This document shows, piece after piece, positions 41,256-49,700 of a DNA stretch of 64,000 bases (position 1 is the stretch's first letter; every line of letters begins with the position of its first letter). The translations under genes were made by a program, and so were the position numbers. The DNA comes from Methylobacterium mesophilicum SR1.6/6. Its GTDB lineage: Bacteria; Pseudomonadota; Alphaproteobacteria; Rhizobiales; Beijerinckiaceae. The stretch lies in NCBI RefSeq assembly GCF_000364445.2, contig NZ_CP043538.1, positions 79,198 to 143,197 of the forward strand, given 5' to 3'. The notes beneath the pieces were generated by a model. It did no database searches and was not told where the DNA came from. It worked only from the letters and a program-made list of their open reading frames with translations.

Positions 41256-41774
41256 ATGAGAACCGAAAGGGCCGTGCTGGCCGGTGGGTGCTTCTGGGGC
41301 ATGCAGGACCTGATCCGGCGCCAGGACGGCGTGGTTTCGACCCGCGTCGGCTACACCGGCGGCGACGTACCCAACGCGACCTACCGCAACCACGGAACCC
41401 ATGCGGAGGCCATCGAGATCGTCTACGACCCGACTCGGACGAGCTTCCGCAAGATGCTGGAGTTCTTCTTTCAGATCCACGACCCGACCACGCCGAACCG
41501 ACAGGGCAACGACCGGGGCCTGAGCTACCGCTCAGCCATCTTCTACGTCGACGACGACCAGCGCCGGGTGGCGGAAGAGGCCATCACCGATGTCGATGCC
41601 TCCGGTCTCTGGCCGGGCAGGGTTGTGACGGAAGTCGCCCCGGCCGGGCCGTTCTGGGAGGCCGAGCCGGAGCACCAGGATTACCTTGAGCGCATCCCCA
41701 ATGGGTACACCTGCCACTTCATCAGGCCGAACTGGGTGCTGCCCTCGCGTGCTCGCGCGACGCAGGACGCGTAA
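41256..41774 (+). CDS. msrA: Peptide-methionine (S)-S-oxide reductase MsrA
   Basis: It repairs oxidised methionine. The start ATG follows GAGGAG, and the product has 172 residues. The catalytic motif is GGCFWGMQD (C12). Further family motifs are [31 protein letters not shown] and [17 protein letters not shown]. No resolving C-terminal Cys is seen (tail SRARATQDA), so it may need thioredoxin directly or act as a one-Cys type. It is cytoplasmic. Confidence 0.95.
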   Translation: MRTERAVLAGGCFWGMQDLIRRQDGVVSTRVGYTGGDVPNATYRNHGTHAEAIEIVYDPTRTSFRKMLEFFFQIHDPTTPNRQGNDRGLSYRSAIFYVDDDQRRVAEEAITDVDASGLWPGRVVTEVAPAGPFWEAEPEHQDYLERIPNGYTCHFIRPNWVLPSRARATQDA

Positions 41775-41810
41775 GCCAGCCCAAGCTGGGACGCCGGAAT
41801 GGCCGGCGTC

Positions 41811-42617
41811 TCAGGTTCCCATGGCCATCACGGAACCACCGTCGACCCGCAGGAACTCGCCGGTGATGAAGCTGGCACGTTCGGAGCAGAGGAACGTCAC
41901 GGCCGCCGCGACTTCCTCCGCCTTGCCACGGCGCTTGGCGACGATGCCGGGACGCTCCTCGTCGAGCGTCAGCTTGATCGCCTCGTCGAAAGAGATACCC
42001 TTCTCCTTCGATTTCTTCTCCATCTGCGCGTCGGTCATCGGCGTGGCGATGAAAGCCGGGCCGACCGCGTTCACAAGCACGCCGTCCGGGCCGTAGGCCT
42101 TCGAAAGACCTTTCGCGAGGTTCAGGACGCCGGCCTTCGCGGCCGCATATGGAAGCTCCTCAATGTAGGGCTGCACGGCGTCCTCCGAGGAGAACAGCAC
42201 GACCCGGCCCCAACCCGCCTTGCGCATGTGTGGTATGAAGGCACGGGTCGCGCGCACGCCGGCCATGAGGTCGGTCTGGATCGCCTCGATCCAGTCCTCG
42301 TCCGTGAGTTCGAGAAAGTCGCCGGACGCACCGGTGATGCCCGCGGCGCAGACGAGGATGGTGGGCTTGTCGTCGAAAGCCATGTTGGCGAAGGCGGCGA
42401 GCACCTCGATGCCCTTGGCCGTGCTCAGGTCCGCCTCCACGGCACGGACCTGGCCCAGCGCCGACAGCTCCGCGGCGGTGGCCTGCAACTCGGGGCCTTC
42501 CTTATCGGTCAGGACGACGTGGACGCCCTCGCGCAAGAGATGCTCGGCGGTCGAGCGACCCATGCCCGACTTGGCCCCTGTCACGACGGCCACCCGTCCG
42601 CTGATGCCGAGATCCAT
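41811..42617 (-). CDS. Short-chain dehydrogenase/reductase
   Basis: This classical SDR has 268 residues. The cofactor motif is TGAKSGMGRSTAEHLL. CAAGITG replaces the usual NNAG. The catalytic Ser is in LFSSEDAVQPYIEELPYAAAK with Tyr and Lys spaced normally, and it ends ITGEFLRVDGG. The substrate is unknown. It converges with msrA and is divergent from dps. Confidence 0.92.
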   Translation of the reverse strand: MDLGISGRVAVVTGAKSGMGRSTAEHLLREGVHVVLTDKEGPELQATAAELSALGQVRAVEADLSTAKGIEVLAAFANMAFDDKPTILVCAAGITGASGDFLELTDEDWIEAIQTDLMAGVRATRAFIPHMRKAGWGRVVLFSSEDAVQPYIEELPYAAAKAGVLNLAKGLSKAYGPDGVLVNAVGPAFIATPMTDAQMEKKSKEKGISFDEAIKLTLDEERPGIVAKRRGKAEEVAAAVTFLCSERASFITGEFLRVDGGSVMAMGT

Positions 42618-42912
42618 CCGTACCGCTCCGCCATCGTTCGAGGGGACCGCCTCGGGTCACGACGAGAGCGGCGGTTGAGAAGTCCGCTTTGCGATGGGAG
42701 TTCCTTGCTCGCCCGTCATCAGCCACCGGTGATACAAGCTCGACATTTGCCTGCCTCGTCTGGGCCGCCACCTTCGCCCGCCCCCGGCGGCGGCATGACC
42801 GACCGGCGTGAGCCTGGACGGCCGGGGTCTCAGAACCGCGCGTCTCGCCCTCCGACAAAGGGAACCTCCCCTACGCTCCTCAATTGCCGCCTCGACACAG
42901 TGGAGCACCAGC

Positions 42913-43449
42913 ATGGCTACGAGCAGCACCCCGCGCACCCACCAGACCCGCAACGACACCAATTCAAACGCCAAGAGGGTGTCCATCGAGGCCCTCAACG
43001 CGCGGCTGGCCGACGGCATCGACCTCGCCCTGGCGATCAAGCAGGCCCACTGGAACCTCAAGGGCCCGCAGTTCATCGGCATCCACCTGATGCTGGATGG
43101 TTTCCGCGCCGAGATCAGCGACCTCAACGACAAGGTGGCCGAGCGGGCGGTGCAGCTCGGCGGCACGGCCCTGGGGACGGCGCAGGTCGTGGCGGGGTCG
43201 TCCAAGCTGCCCGCCTACCCGACCGGCATCTACGCCATCGCCGACCACGTCGCCGCGCTGATCGACAGTTACGCCGCCTACGCCAACGCCGTACGCGAGA
43301 ACATCGACGAGACGGACGAGGCGGGCGACCCCGACACCGCCGACCTGTTCACCGAGGTCTCGCGGGCCGTCGACAAGCAGCTGTGGTTCCTGGAAGCCCA
43401 TGTCCAGGAGCCGACGGGCCAGATGCGGGACGGCAACGCCCGCAACTGA
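42913..43449 (+). CDS. dps: Dps-family ferritin-like DNA-protection protein
   Basis: The 178-residue protein conserves every ferroxidase position of E. coli Dps at identical spacing: H46 (AHWNLKG), H58, D62 (HLMLDGFR), D73 and E77 (NDKVAERA). The N-terminal tail (MATSSTPRTHQTRNDTNSNA, then KR) is flexible and could bind DNA. It oxidises and stores iron, consuming peroxide. The start follows GGAGCACCAGC. It fits the oxidative-stress theme with msrA, DJ-1 and catalase-like genes. Confidence 0.95.
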   Translation: MATSSTPRTHQTRNDTNSNAKRVSIEALNARLADGIDLALAIKQAHWNLKGPQFIGIHLMLDGFRAEISDLNDKVAERAVQLGGTALGTAQVVAGSSKLPAYPTGIYAIADHVAALIDSYAAYANAVRENIDETDEAGDPDTADLFTEVSRAVDKQLWFLEAHVQEPTGQMRDGNARN

Positions 43450-43459
43450 GGAAGGTCCG

Positions 43460-43487
43460 CCCCTCCGTACCCGGTCGGACGGAGGGG
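43460..43487 (+). terminator. Terminator hairpin of dps
   Basis: A perfect 9-bp stem runs CCCCTCCGT (43460-43468) against ACGGAGGGG (43479-43487) with a 10-base loop, 10 bases after the stop. Confidence 0.65.
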
Positions 43488-43841
43488 TACCGCAGGTGGC
43501 GTCGCCCCCGGATATCGGGGAGGCAGGGGCCTGAAGCAGGCGCCAACCCCACTCTCGCTTCCCATCCTTCGCGGATCCTCAAAGGTCCGCTTCTCGGCAG
43601 CTTGGTGGACGGTGACCTACGGCTGGATCGGGTCGCCGAAGATGCGTACGCCGTGAGGCGCTCGAGCTGATCGGTGGACCCACGGGACGCGATGGACCGT
43701 CCGGGCGAACGAGCACCAAGGCCGGTTGGTCCTCCGAAAGCGGCTATGCCCCTTGCCGCCGCCCTGGTCTCTTGGCCGCTGAATGACCCTTACCGCCGCC
43801 GACGCGTTCACTCCCGTAACTCCACCCGGACGGGAGCCCCG
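43488..43841. other. Intergenic region between dps and the sulfite-oxidase-like gene
   Basis: About 350 bases with no supported gene. The upstream part of the open frame entering the sulfite-oxidase-like gene has no domain character. No promoter box was recognised. Confidence 0.4.
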
Positions 43842-44921
43842 ATGTCGAGCCTGACCGAGCGCAAGGCACGCCTAATCGTCCACGGCGACCGGCCCTACAA
43901 CGCCGAACCTCCTCTCGACCGATTGCGGGCCACCTACCGGACGCCGGCGAAGGATTTCTACGTCCGCTCGCACGGCGACCTGCCGGACCTCGACGAGGCA
44001 ACCTGGCGCCTCACCATCGATGGCGGAACCGGCACCATGCTTGAGTTGTCGCTATCGGACCTGCGTGCCCGCTTCCCCGAAACCGCGGTCATGGCCACGA
44101 TGCAGTGCGCCGGCAATCGCCGCGCCGACATGCGGGCGGTCGCCCCGGTATCGGGCGACCCGTGGGACGCCGGCGCCATCGGCACCGCGAAATGGACCGG
44201 GGTTCGGCTCGGCGATGTCCTGCGCGAGGCGGGGGTCGCCGAGCGCCTGGGATTCCATGTCGCCTTCGAGAGCCACGACACGGTTGAAGGCCATCCCTAC
44301 GGGGCCTCGATCCCGCTTGCGAAGGCGATGGCACCCGAGACCCTGCTCGCCTACGCCATGAACGGCGAGGCCCTGCTGCCGGAGCACGGCTTTCCGGTCC
44401 GCGCGGTGGTGCCGGGCTTCGCCGGCGTGCGCAGCCCCAAATGGCTTCGGCGCCTGAGCGTCCAGGACCACCCCTCGGACAACCCGATCCAGGCCGGCGA
44501 TTACAAGCTGTATCCGGCCGACGTGACCGCCGAGACCGCCGATCCGGCCAAGGGGCACACCATCGATACGATGCCGCTGAACGCGGCGATCTGCGAGCCC
44601 GGGTCCGGGGCCGCCCTCAAGTCGGGGAGCAACAGGGTCCGCGGCTACGCGGTGAGCGGGGACCGGGCCGTCGTACGCGTCGACGTCTCCGGGAACGGCG
44701 GCCGGTCCTGGGTGCAGGCCGAACTCGAACACGAGGCCGACGCCCCGTTCGCCTGGACGTTCTGGAGCACCGACCTCGATCTGCCTCCGGGCGGGCATGA
44801 ACTCGCCGTGCGCGCCTGGGACGAGGCGGGGCAGACGCAGCCGGCAATGCCGGACGAGACGTGGAACCACAAGGGCTACCTATGCACCTGCTGGCATCGG
44901 GTGCGGGTGAACGTCACCTAG
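43842..44921 (+). CDS. Sulfite oxidase-family molybdopterin enzyme
   Basis: The 359-residue protein has GGGAG before the ATG. The Moco-binding SUOX fold includes DFYVRSHGDLPDLDEATWRL, the molybdenum ligand Cys in MATMQCAGNRR (C89), and SHDTVEGHPYGASIPLAKAM. The C-terminal dimerisation domain (from ~245) has GYAVSGDRAVVRVDVSGNGG, then RSWVQAELEHE, and ends WNHKGYLCTCWHRVRVNV. No signal peptide or heme domain is present, so it is probably cytoplasmic and may oxidise sulfite or a related compound. Electron acceptor unknown; no cytochrome partner is adjacent. Confidence 0.93.
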   Translation: MSSLTERKARLIVHGDRPYNAEPPLDRLRATYRTPAKDFYVRSHGDLPDLDEATWRLTIDGGTGTMLELSLSDLRARFPETAVMATMQCAGNRRADMRAVAPVSGDPWDAGAIGTAKWTGVRLGDVLREAGVAERLGFHVAFESHDTVEGHPYGASIPLAKAMAPETLLAYAMNGEALLPEHGFPVRAVVPGFAGVRSPKWLRRLSVQDHPSDNPIQAGDYKLYPADVTAETADPAKGHTIDTMPLNAAICEPGSGAALKSGSNRVRGYAVSGDRAVVRVDVSGNGGRSWVQAELEHEADAPFAWTFWSTDLDLPPGGHELAVRAWDEAGQTQPAMPDETWNHKGYLCTCWHRVRVNVT

Positions 44922-45134
44922 GGACGGGCGACATGGCACGTCGGCTACGGCCGCCCTCGTGGACGACGTCCTAGCCAGCGGCCGAACAAGCACCGCGCCA
45001 CGGTCCGACGTCATGCCTGTCTGTCATCCCGACCCCGTCGTGCGTGGCGTCGGCAACGTCCGACCGTAGCGGGCGTTTCCCGTGCGTCGAGGCGCCGGGC
45101 GCGCCTTCACCAGCCCCGAGCCCTAAGGAACATC

Positions 45135-45548
45135 ATGTCCCGCGAGACCAGCATCCAGGCGACCGAAAAGTTCGGCGAACTCGTCAACGCCGGTCAATTC
45201 GATGCCTTCCCCGAGGTCGTCGCCCCGGACTGCCACGACCACGACCCGGCGCCGGGCCAGCACATGGGTCCCGAGGGATACCAGGCTTTCTTCACGCAGC
45301 TTCGCTCCGCCTTTCCCGACATGCAGGTCGAGGTGAAGAAGCTCGTCGCCGACGGGGATAGCGTCGCATTCGCCTACACGCTCACCGGCACGCACCAGGG
45401 CGACTTCAACGGCCACAAGCCGACCGGGAAGGCCATCAAGGTCCGCGGCATGCAGATCGGCCGCTTCGTGGACGGCAAGATGGTCGAGCGGTGGGGCTCT
45501 TCCGACGAGCTCGGCATCCTCAAGCAGATCGGCGCCATCGAGGGATGA
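45135..45548 (+). CDS. SnoaL-like / ester cyclase family protein
   Basis: The 137-residue single-domain protein has an NTF2/SnoaL fold: ATEKFGELVNAGQFDAFPEV, DPAPGQHMGPEGYQAFFTQL, GDSVAFAYTLTGTHQGDFNG and RGMQIGRFVDGKMVERWGSS. Such proteins range from polyketide cyclases to uncharacterised stress proteins. AAGGAAC lies before the ATG. Confidence 0.9.
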   Translation: MSRETSIQATEKFGELVNAGQFDAFPEVVAPDCHDHDPAPGQHMGPEGYQAFFTQLRSAFPDMQVEVKKLVADGDSVAFAYTLTGTHQGDFNGHKPTGKAIKVRGMQIGRFVDGKMVERWGSSDELGILKQIGAIEG

Positions 45549-45784
45549 GGGAGGACGCCGCCGGGGCGTCCGCGCCAGGGAGGCCCACGTCATCCTGGCT
45601 GCGGTCGAGTTACCCGGTCGAGGCGTTGCCATACATGCTGAAGCGAGCGACGGGTTAGCGGGACAAGCGTCGGAGCGGGCGACAGCGCGAATCGGCGGCT
45701 GCCGAGGCTTCGAGGAAGCGGTCATCGTTACGACGACCGTCGATGACATTCGGGGAGGTCCGGAACATCGGCCTCCCCGATCCC

Positions 45785-46162
45785 TCAGGCGGCGAAACGG
45801 CGTAAGGCGGCCGTGATCTCCTCACGCTTGTACGGCTTGGAGAAGAATACGCCTCGCTTCGGCAGGTCTGCGGGCGATGGCCGGCGCTTGCCCGAGATGA
45901 TGATGAGCTCGATGGGTGGCCAGCGGTCCCGGATCAGCGCCGCGAGCTTCATCCCGTCGAGGCCCCCGGGCATGTCGATGTCCGTGAACACGATGCGGAT
46001 GTCGGGCCGGCTCTCCAGGATGCACACCGCGTCGTTCGAACCCATCGCCTGGACGGCTTCGTACCCGGCGTCCTCGACAAGATCGACGGCCATCATGCGC
46101 TGCATTGGCTCGTCCTCGACCACGAGGACGACATGTTTCGTCGGCGGCATCGCCTGACCCAC
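45785..46162 (-). CDS. Single-domain response regulator
   Basis: The start is the GTG at 46160-46162, preceded by GGAG; it aligns with the paralogue at 49315-49692 (VGQAMPP versus MGQSMPA). The 125-residue receiver has the acidic pair in VVEDEPMQ, the phospho-acceptor Asp in IVFTDIDMPGG and the Lys in VFFSKPYKRE. There is no output domain. It lies 10 bases after the stop of the HWE kinase gene and is its likely partner. Confidence 0.92.
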   Translation of the reverse strand: MGQAMPPTKHVVLVVEDEPMQRMMAVDLVEDAGYEAVQAMGSNDAVCILESRPDIRIVFTDIDMPGGLDGMKLAALIRDRWPPIELIIISGKRRPSPADLPKRGVFFSKPYKREEITAALRRFAA

Positions 46163-46172
46163 GCCCAACTCC

Positions 46173-49034
46173 TCAGGAATGCTGCAGCTGCGCGAGCGGG
46201 GCCCGCATCGTCGCCTCGAACCCCAGCGCCGAGTAACGGAGGTCGACACCGCCCGTTCCGGCAAGTCCCATGCTGATGAGACGCGATCCGAAGCCCTTGC
46301 GGCCGCCGCTCGCGGGCTGCGTGGCTGGCGGGCCGCCGCGCTCGGTCCAGTCGAGGGTGACCTCCCGGTCCGCGCCGTCTCCGTCGAGCCGCCAGTCTAT
46401 CGCGACCCTGCCGGCGGGTACGGACAGCGCCCCGTACTTCGCCGCGTTCGTCGCAAGCTCGTGCAGGAGGAGCGACAACGACAAGGTGGCGCGCGGCCCG
46501 AGGTCGACCTCAGGGCCCGACACGTCGATGCGGTCGCCATGCCCGGCGCTCGCGAGAACGGCCTTCACCACCTCCTCGGCCGGCGCCGCCGCCCAGCTCC
46601 TGCGCAGGAGGACGTCGTGAGCTTGCGAGAGCGCGTGGATGCGCTGCTCGAACGCCTCGACGGGCGCGCGCTCGGGCACGGTGCGCAGCGTCTGCCCGGC
46701 GATGGAGAGGACCATCGCGAAGGAGTTCTTGAGCCGGTGCGAGATCTCCTCGTTCAGCACCCGCTGGTCGGCCTCGGCCTGCACCCGCGCCACCGCGGTC
46801 TGCGTCCGGTCGGCGACCGTCAGCACGAAGGCCATCTCGTCGTCGGTGAAGGCGTGGGTGTGTGAGTGGTGGACGAAGCCGACCCCCACGAGCTGCCCGC
46901 GTTCCATGATCGGCACGTTGACCATCGCGCGTACCCCGATGGCGAGCAGGGCCCCGGCCGTGACGCGGCTGCGCGGATCCTCCTCGACGTCGTCTACCGC
47001 AACGATCTCGCCGCGCTTCAGCCCGTCGCTGAAGCTGCCGTAGGTACGGAACGTGTGCAGCCCGGTGATCGTATCGACGCCCGGCGCGCACCAGTCAGTC
47101 GTGATGTCCACGGTCTCCCCGGCCGCGTCGATGAAGCCGTAGCCCGCCCGAACCGCGCCGAGCGCGCCGGCCATGACCTCGGCGGCGGCCTGGACCAGCG
47201 CGGGCACGTCGTCCGCCTCGCGCAGGCGTTCGCCCAGCGCGAGCAGCGCGTCGCGGCGCACGTCCGCCGCCCGCCGTTCGCCGACGTCGAGCAGCACGCC
47301 GGGGAAGCTCAAGGGCGTGCCGTCCGATGCATGGTCGACGCGGCCGTTCGCCTCGATCCAGTAGTAGTGCCCGTCGGTCCGCCGCACCCGGTACTGGTGC
47401 GCGTAGGCGCCGCCGCGGGCGACGGCCTCCTGGATCGCCGCCGCCAGCCCCGCCTGGTCGTCGGGATGCACTGTCGCCACGATCTGGGCGAGCGGGATAC
47501 CCTCGCGCCCCAGCGCCGGATCGAGGCCGAAGGAGCGGGCGAACGCGTCGTCGACCGTGAAGCGGTCGGTGGGCAGGTCCCAGTGCCAGGTACCGATTAT
47601 CGCGCCGGCCGCGAGCGCCAGCTGCACGCGCTCGATGTTGGTACGCGCCAGCGCCTCGCTGGCCCGTAGATCCTTCTCCCATTGCGCGCGCTCCGAGGCC
47701 ACCCGGACACGTTCGGTCACATCGCGGATGAAGATCAGCTCGTCATCCGTCCAGGTGCGCGGCTCGCTCTGGCCGACGTAAAGCAGGGCGACTAGACGTC
47801 CCTGCTCGAACACCGGTACGTTGACGAACGCGCGTGCCCCGATGGCGTTGAGCTCGTCCGTAAACGCCGAGGTCCGGGGATCGAGCGACACGTCGGCGAT
47901 GGCGACCGTTTTGCCCCGCAGCAGGTCGTCGAAGTGGCTGCCGTAGTCGCGGGACCGGATCAACGACGGCAGGCTCTTGACCCCCGCGACCGACCAATCC
48001 TGTTCGACCGTGATGGTCGCGGTCGCGGCATCGACCTGGCCGTAGCCGACGAGGCTGGCCTGCAGGATCTCTCCCAGAACCTCGGCCGCGATGGCCGCGA
48101 TCTCACGCGGTTCGGTCACGTCGCGGAGACGGTCGCTCAGTTGCAGCGTGGCCAGGTTGCGGGCCTGCAGCTCGCGCCGCGCCGTGACGTCGCTGAAGAA
48201 GATCGCGATCTGGCGGTCCTCGGGCTTGCCGACGCGCACGGCCCGCACGTCGAACCAGCGCTTGAACGCCTCGGCATAGCTCTCGAAAGTCGTCGGCTCG
48301 CCGGTCAGGGCGACGCGCCCGTAGGTCTCGAACCAGAACCGCTCCAGGTTCGGCGCGAATTCGGTCACCCACTTGCCGCGCAGGTCGATGCCGGCCTGGC
48401 GCTCGAAGGCGGGGTTGGCCTCCAGAAATCGGTAGTTGATGGGGCGGTCGTCGGCATCGAACTTCACCTCGACGATGGCGAAGGCCGCCTCGATCGTCTC
48501 GGTGATCGTGCGGAAACGTGCCTCGCTGGCGACGAGCGCCGTCCGCGCGACGCGCGCGTCCAGGACGCTCTGGGTCACGTCCTCGGCGTAATGGATCAGG
48601 CTGACGATCTCTCCACCGGGGCCGAGCACCGGCACTTGCAAGGGCCGCCAGTGCCGCTCCTCGAACGTCCCGTCCGGGCGGCGGATGTTATGTTGGTGGA
48701 CTGGCATCCGGTCCACCTGGACCGAGGCCAGCACCCGATCAAACGACGCGCGCAGATCCCGCACGCTGAAGGCTTCCGGCGCCCCCGGATCGTCGGGGAA
48801 CACCTCGAAGATCGACCGGCCCATGATCGCCTGCCGCTCGGTCATGGTAGCCTGCAGGTAGGCCTCGTTGACCCCGACAATCGTGTAAGCCGGGCTGTCC
48901 GGGGCGAGCAGCAGGTACGGGTTCGGCGTGGCCTCGAACAGCCCGAGCGTCGGATTGTCGAGCGGGATGCCACCTGCTGCGGTCGACGGGGCTGAGTTCG
49001 ATCGGGCCATCGATCCTTGAGCGCGCGGCGTCAT
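46173..49034 (-). CDS. Multi-sensor HWE histidine kinase (PAS-PAS-GAF-PAS-GAF)
   Basis: This 953-residue soluble kinase begins with a PAS (residues ~30-150, SPAYTIVGVNEAYLQATMTE). It continues with a second PAS (~165-290, NYRFLEANPAFERQAGIDLR), a GAF (~310-450), a third PAS (~475-600, ALAAGAIIGTWHWDLPTDRF) and a second GAF (~615-755). The HWE core follows: His at about 766 (EISHRLKNSFAMV), N-box HELATNAAKYGAL near 857, and the W-x-E signature LDWTERGGPP. No membrane segment is present. The multiple GAF/PAS domains suggest light, redox or small-molecule sensing. It is paralogous to the kinase at 49701-52049. Confidence 0.93.
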   Translation of the reverse strand: MTPRAQGSMARSNSAPSTAAGGIPLDNPTLGLFEATPNPYLLLAPDSPAYTIVGVNEAYLQATMTERQAIMGRSIFEVFPDDPGAPEAFSVRDLRASFDRVLASVQVDRMPVHQHNIRRPDGTFEERHWRPLQVPVLGPGGEIVSLIHYAEDVTQSVLDARVARTALVASEARFRTITETIEAAFAIVEVKFDADDRPINYRFLEANPAFERQAGIDLRGKWVTEFAPNLERFWFETYGRVALTGEPTTFESYAEAFKRWFDVRAVRVGKPEDRQIAIFFSDVTARRELQARNLATLQLSDRLRDVTEPREIAAIAAEVLGEILQASLVGYGQVDAATATITVEQDWSVAGVKSLPSLIRSRDYGSHFDDLLRGKTVAIADVSLDPRTSAFTDELNAIGARAFVNVPVFEQGRLVALLYVGQSEPRTWTDDELIFIRDVTERVRVASERAQWEKDLRASEALARTNIERVQLALAAGAIIGTWHWDLPTDRFTVDDAFARSFGLDPALGREGIPLAQIVATVHPDDQAGLAAAIQEAVARGGAYAHQYRVRRTDGHYYWIEANGRVDHASDGTPLSFPGVLLDVGERRAADVRRDALLALGERLREADDVPALVQAAAEVMAGALGAVRAGYGFIDAAGETVDITTDWCAPGVDTITGLHTFRTYGSFSDGLKRGEIVAVDDVEEDPRSRVTAGALLAIGVRAMVNVPIMERGQLVGVGFVHHSHTHAFTDDEMAFVLTVADRTQTAVARVQAEADQRVLNEEISHRLKNSFAMVLSIAGQTLRTVPERAPVEAFEQRIHALSQAHDVLLRRSWAAAPAEEVVKAVLASAGHGDRIDVSGPEVDLGPRATLSLSLLLHELATNAAKYGALSVPAGRVAIDWRLDGDGADREVTLDWTERGGPPATQPASGGRKGFGSRLISMGLAGTGGVDLRYSALGFEATMRAPLAQLQHS

Positions 49035-49314
49035 CGCGTTGCATGACCGCGGCCATGTCCCGTTACGACCGTTATGGCCAGCGGAGCGTAAGGTATCAAC
49101 CCGTCCTACCGAAGGGTTGAACCGGGCACGCAGTCCGCCTTGGAGAAGAATCGATGGCGGATTGGGCGATTGGATGAGGTCGCAAGCGGGAGGGCGACTC
49201 CGGGTGGAAAGGAGCGGTCCGATTCCGGAGGATCAGAACAGGGAAGCGACAATCACCATCGCGTGCCCGGCACTCCTCTCCCTGCGATCTGGAACGTCCG
49301 CCGGTTCAGGCCAA
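49035..49314. other. Gap between the two kinase/regulator cassettes
   Basis: About 280 bases without a supported gene. It may hold a separate promoter for the second cassette (46-49 kb). Its middle part around 49220-49260 is AT-richer. Confidence 0.4.
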
Positions 49315-49692
49315 TCAGGCTGCGAACTGCCGCAGTGCGCGGGTCACCTGATCCCGCTTGTACGGCTTGGAGAAGAACACGCCGCGTACAGGGAGTTCCT
49401 CGGGCGTGGGACGATGCTTGCCCGAAATGATGATCAGTTCGATGGGCGGCCAGCGGTCTCGGATCATGGCCGCGAGCCTCATCCCGTCGACCCCGCCGGG
49501 CATGTCGATGTCCGTGAAGACCACCCGGATGTCGAGACGGTTTTCCAGGATGCGGACCGCCTCGTCGGCGCTACGCGCCTCGACGACGTCGAAGCCAGCC
49601 GTCTCGACGAGGTCGACCGCCATCATGAGCTGCAGGGGTTCGTCCTCGACCACGAGGATCACGGCGGGGGCCGCTGGCATCGATTGTCCCAC
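49315..49692 (-). CDS. Single-domain response regulator (paralogue)
   Basis: The 125-residue receiver starts MGQSMPAAPAVILVVEDEPL. It has the Asp in VVFTDIDMPGGVDGMRLAAM and ends PVRGVFFSKPYKRDQVTRAL. It is very similar to the regulator at 45785-46162, especially RDRWPPIELIIISGK. It lies 8 bases after the upstream kinase stop. Confidence 0.93.
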   Translation of the reverse strand: MGQSMPAAPAVILVVEDEPLQLMMAVDLVETAGFDVVEARSADEAVRILENRLDIRVVFTDIDMPGGVDGMRLAAMIRDRWPPIELIIISGKHRPTPEELPVRGVFFSKPYKRDQVTRALRQFAA

Positions 49693-49700
49693 TTGGCACT

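Noticed and set aside
42860..42912. EcfG promoter in front of dps (GGAAC near 42861)
   Set aside because: The -35-like box is present, but the expected GTT at 16-17 bases is not.
41799..43670. A 623-codon plus-strand frame spanning the SDR and dps
   Set aside because: It is antisense to the SDR and out of frame with dps, whose ferroxidase residues are perfectly conserved in another frame.
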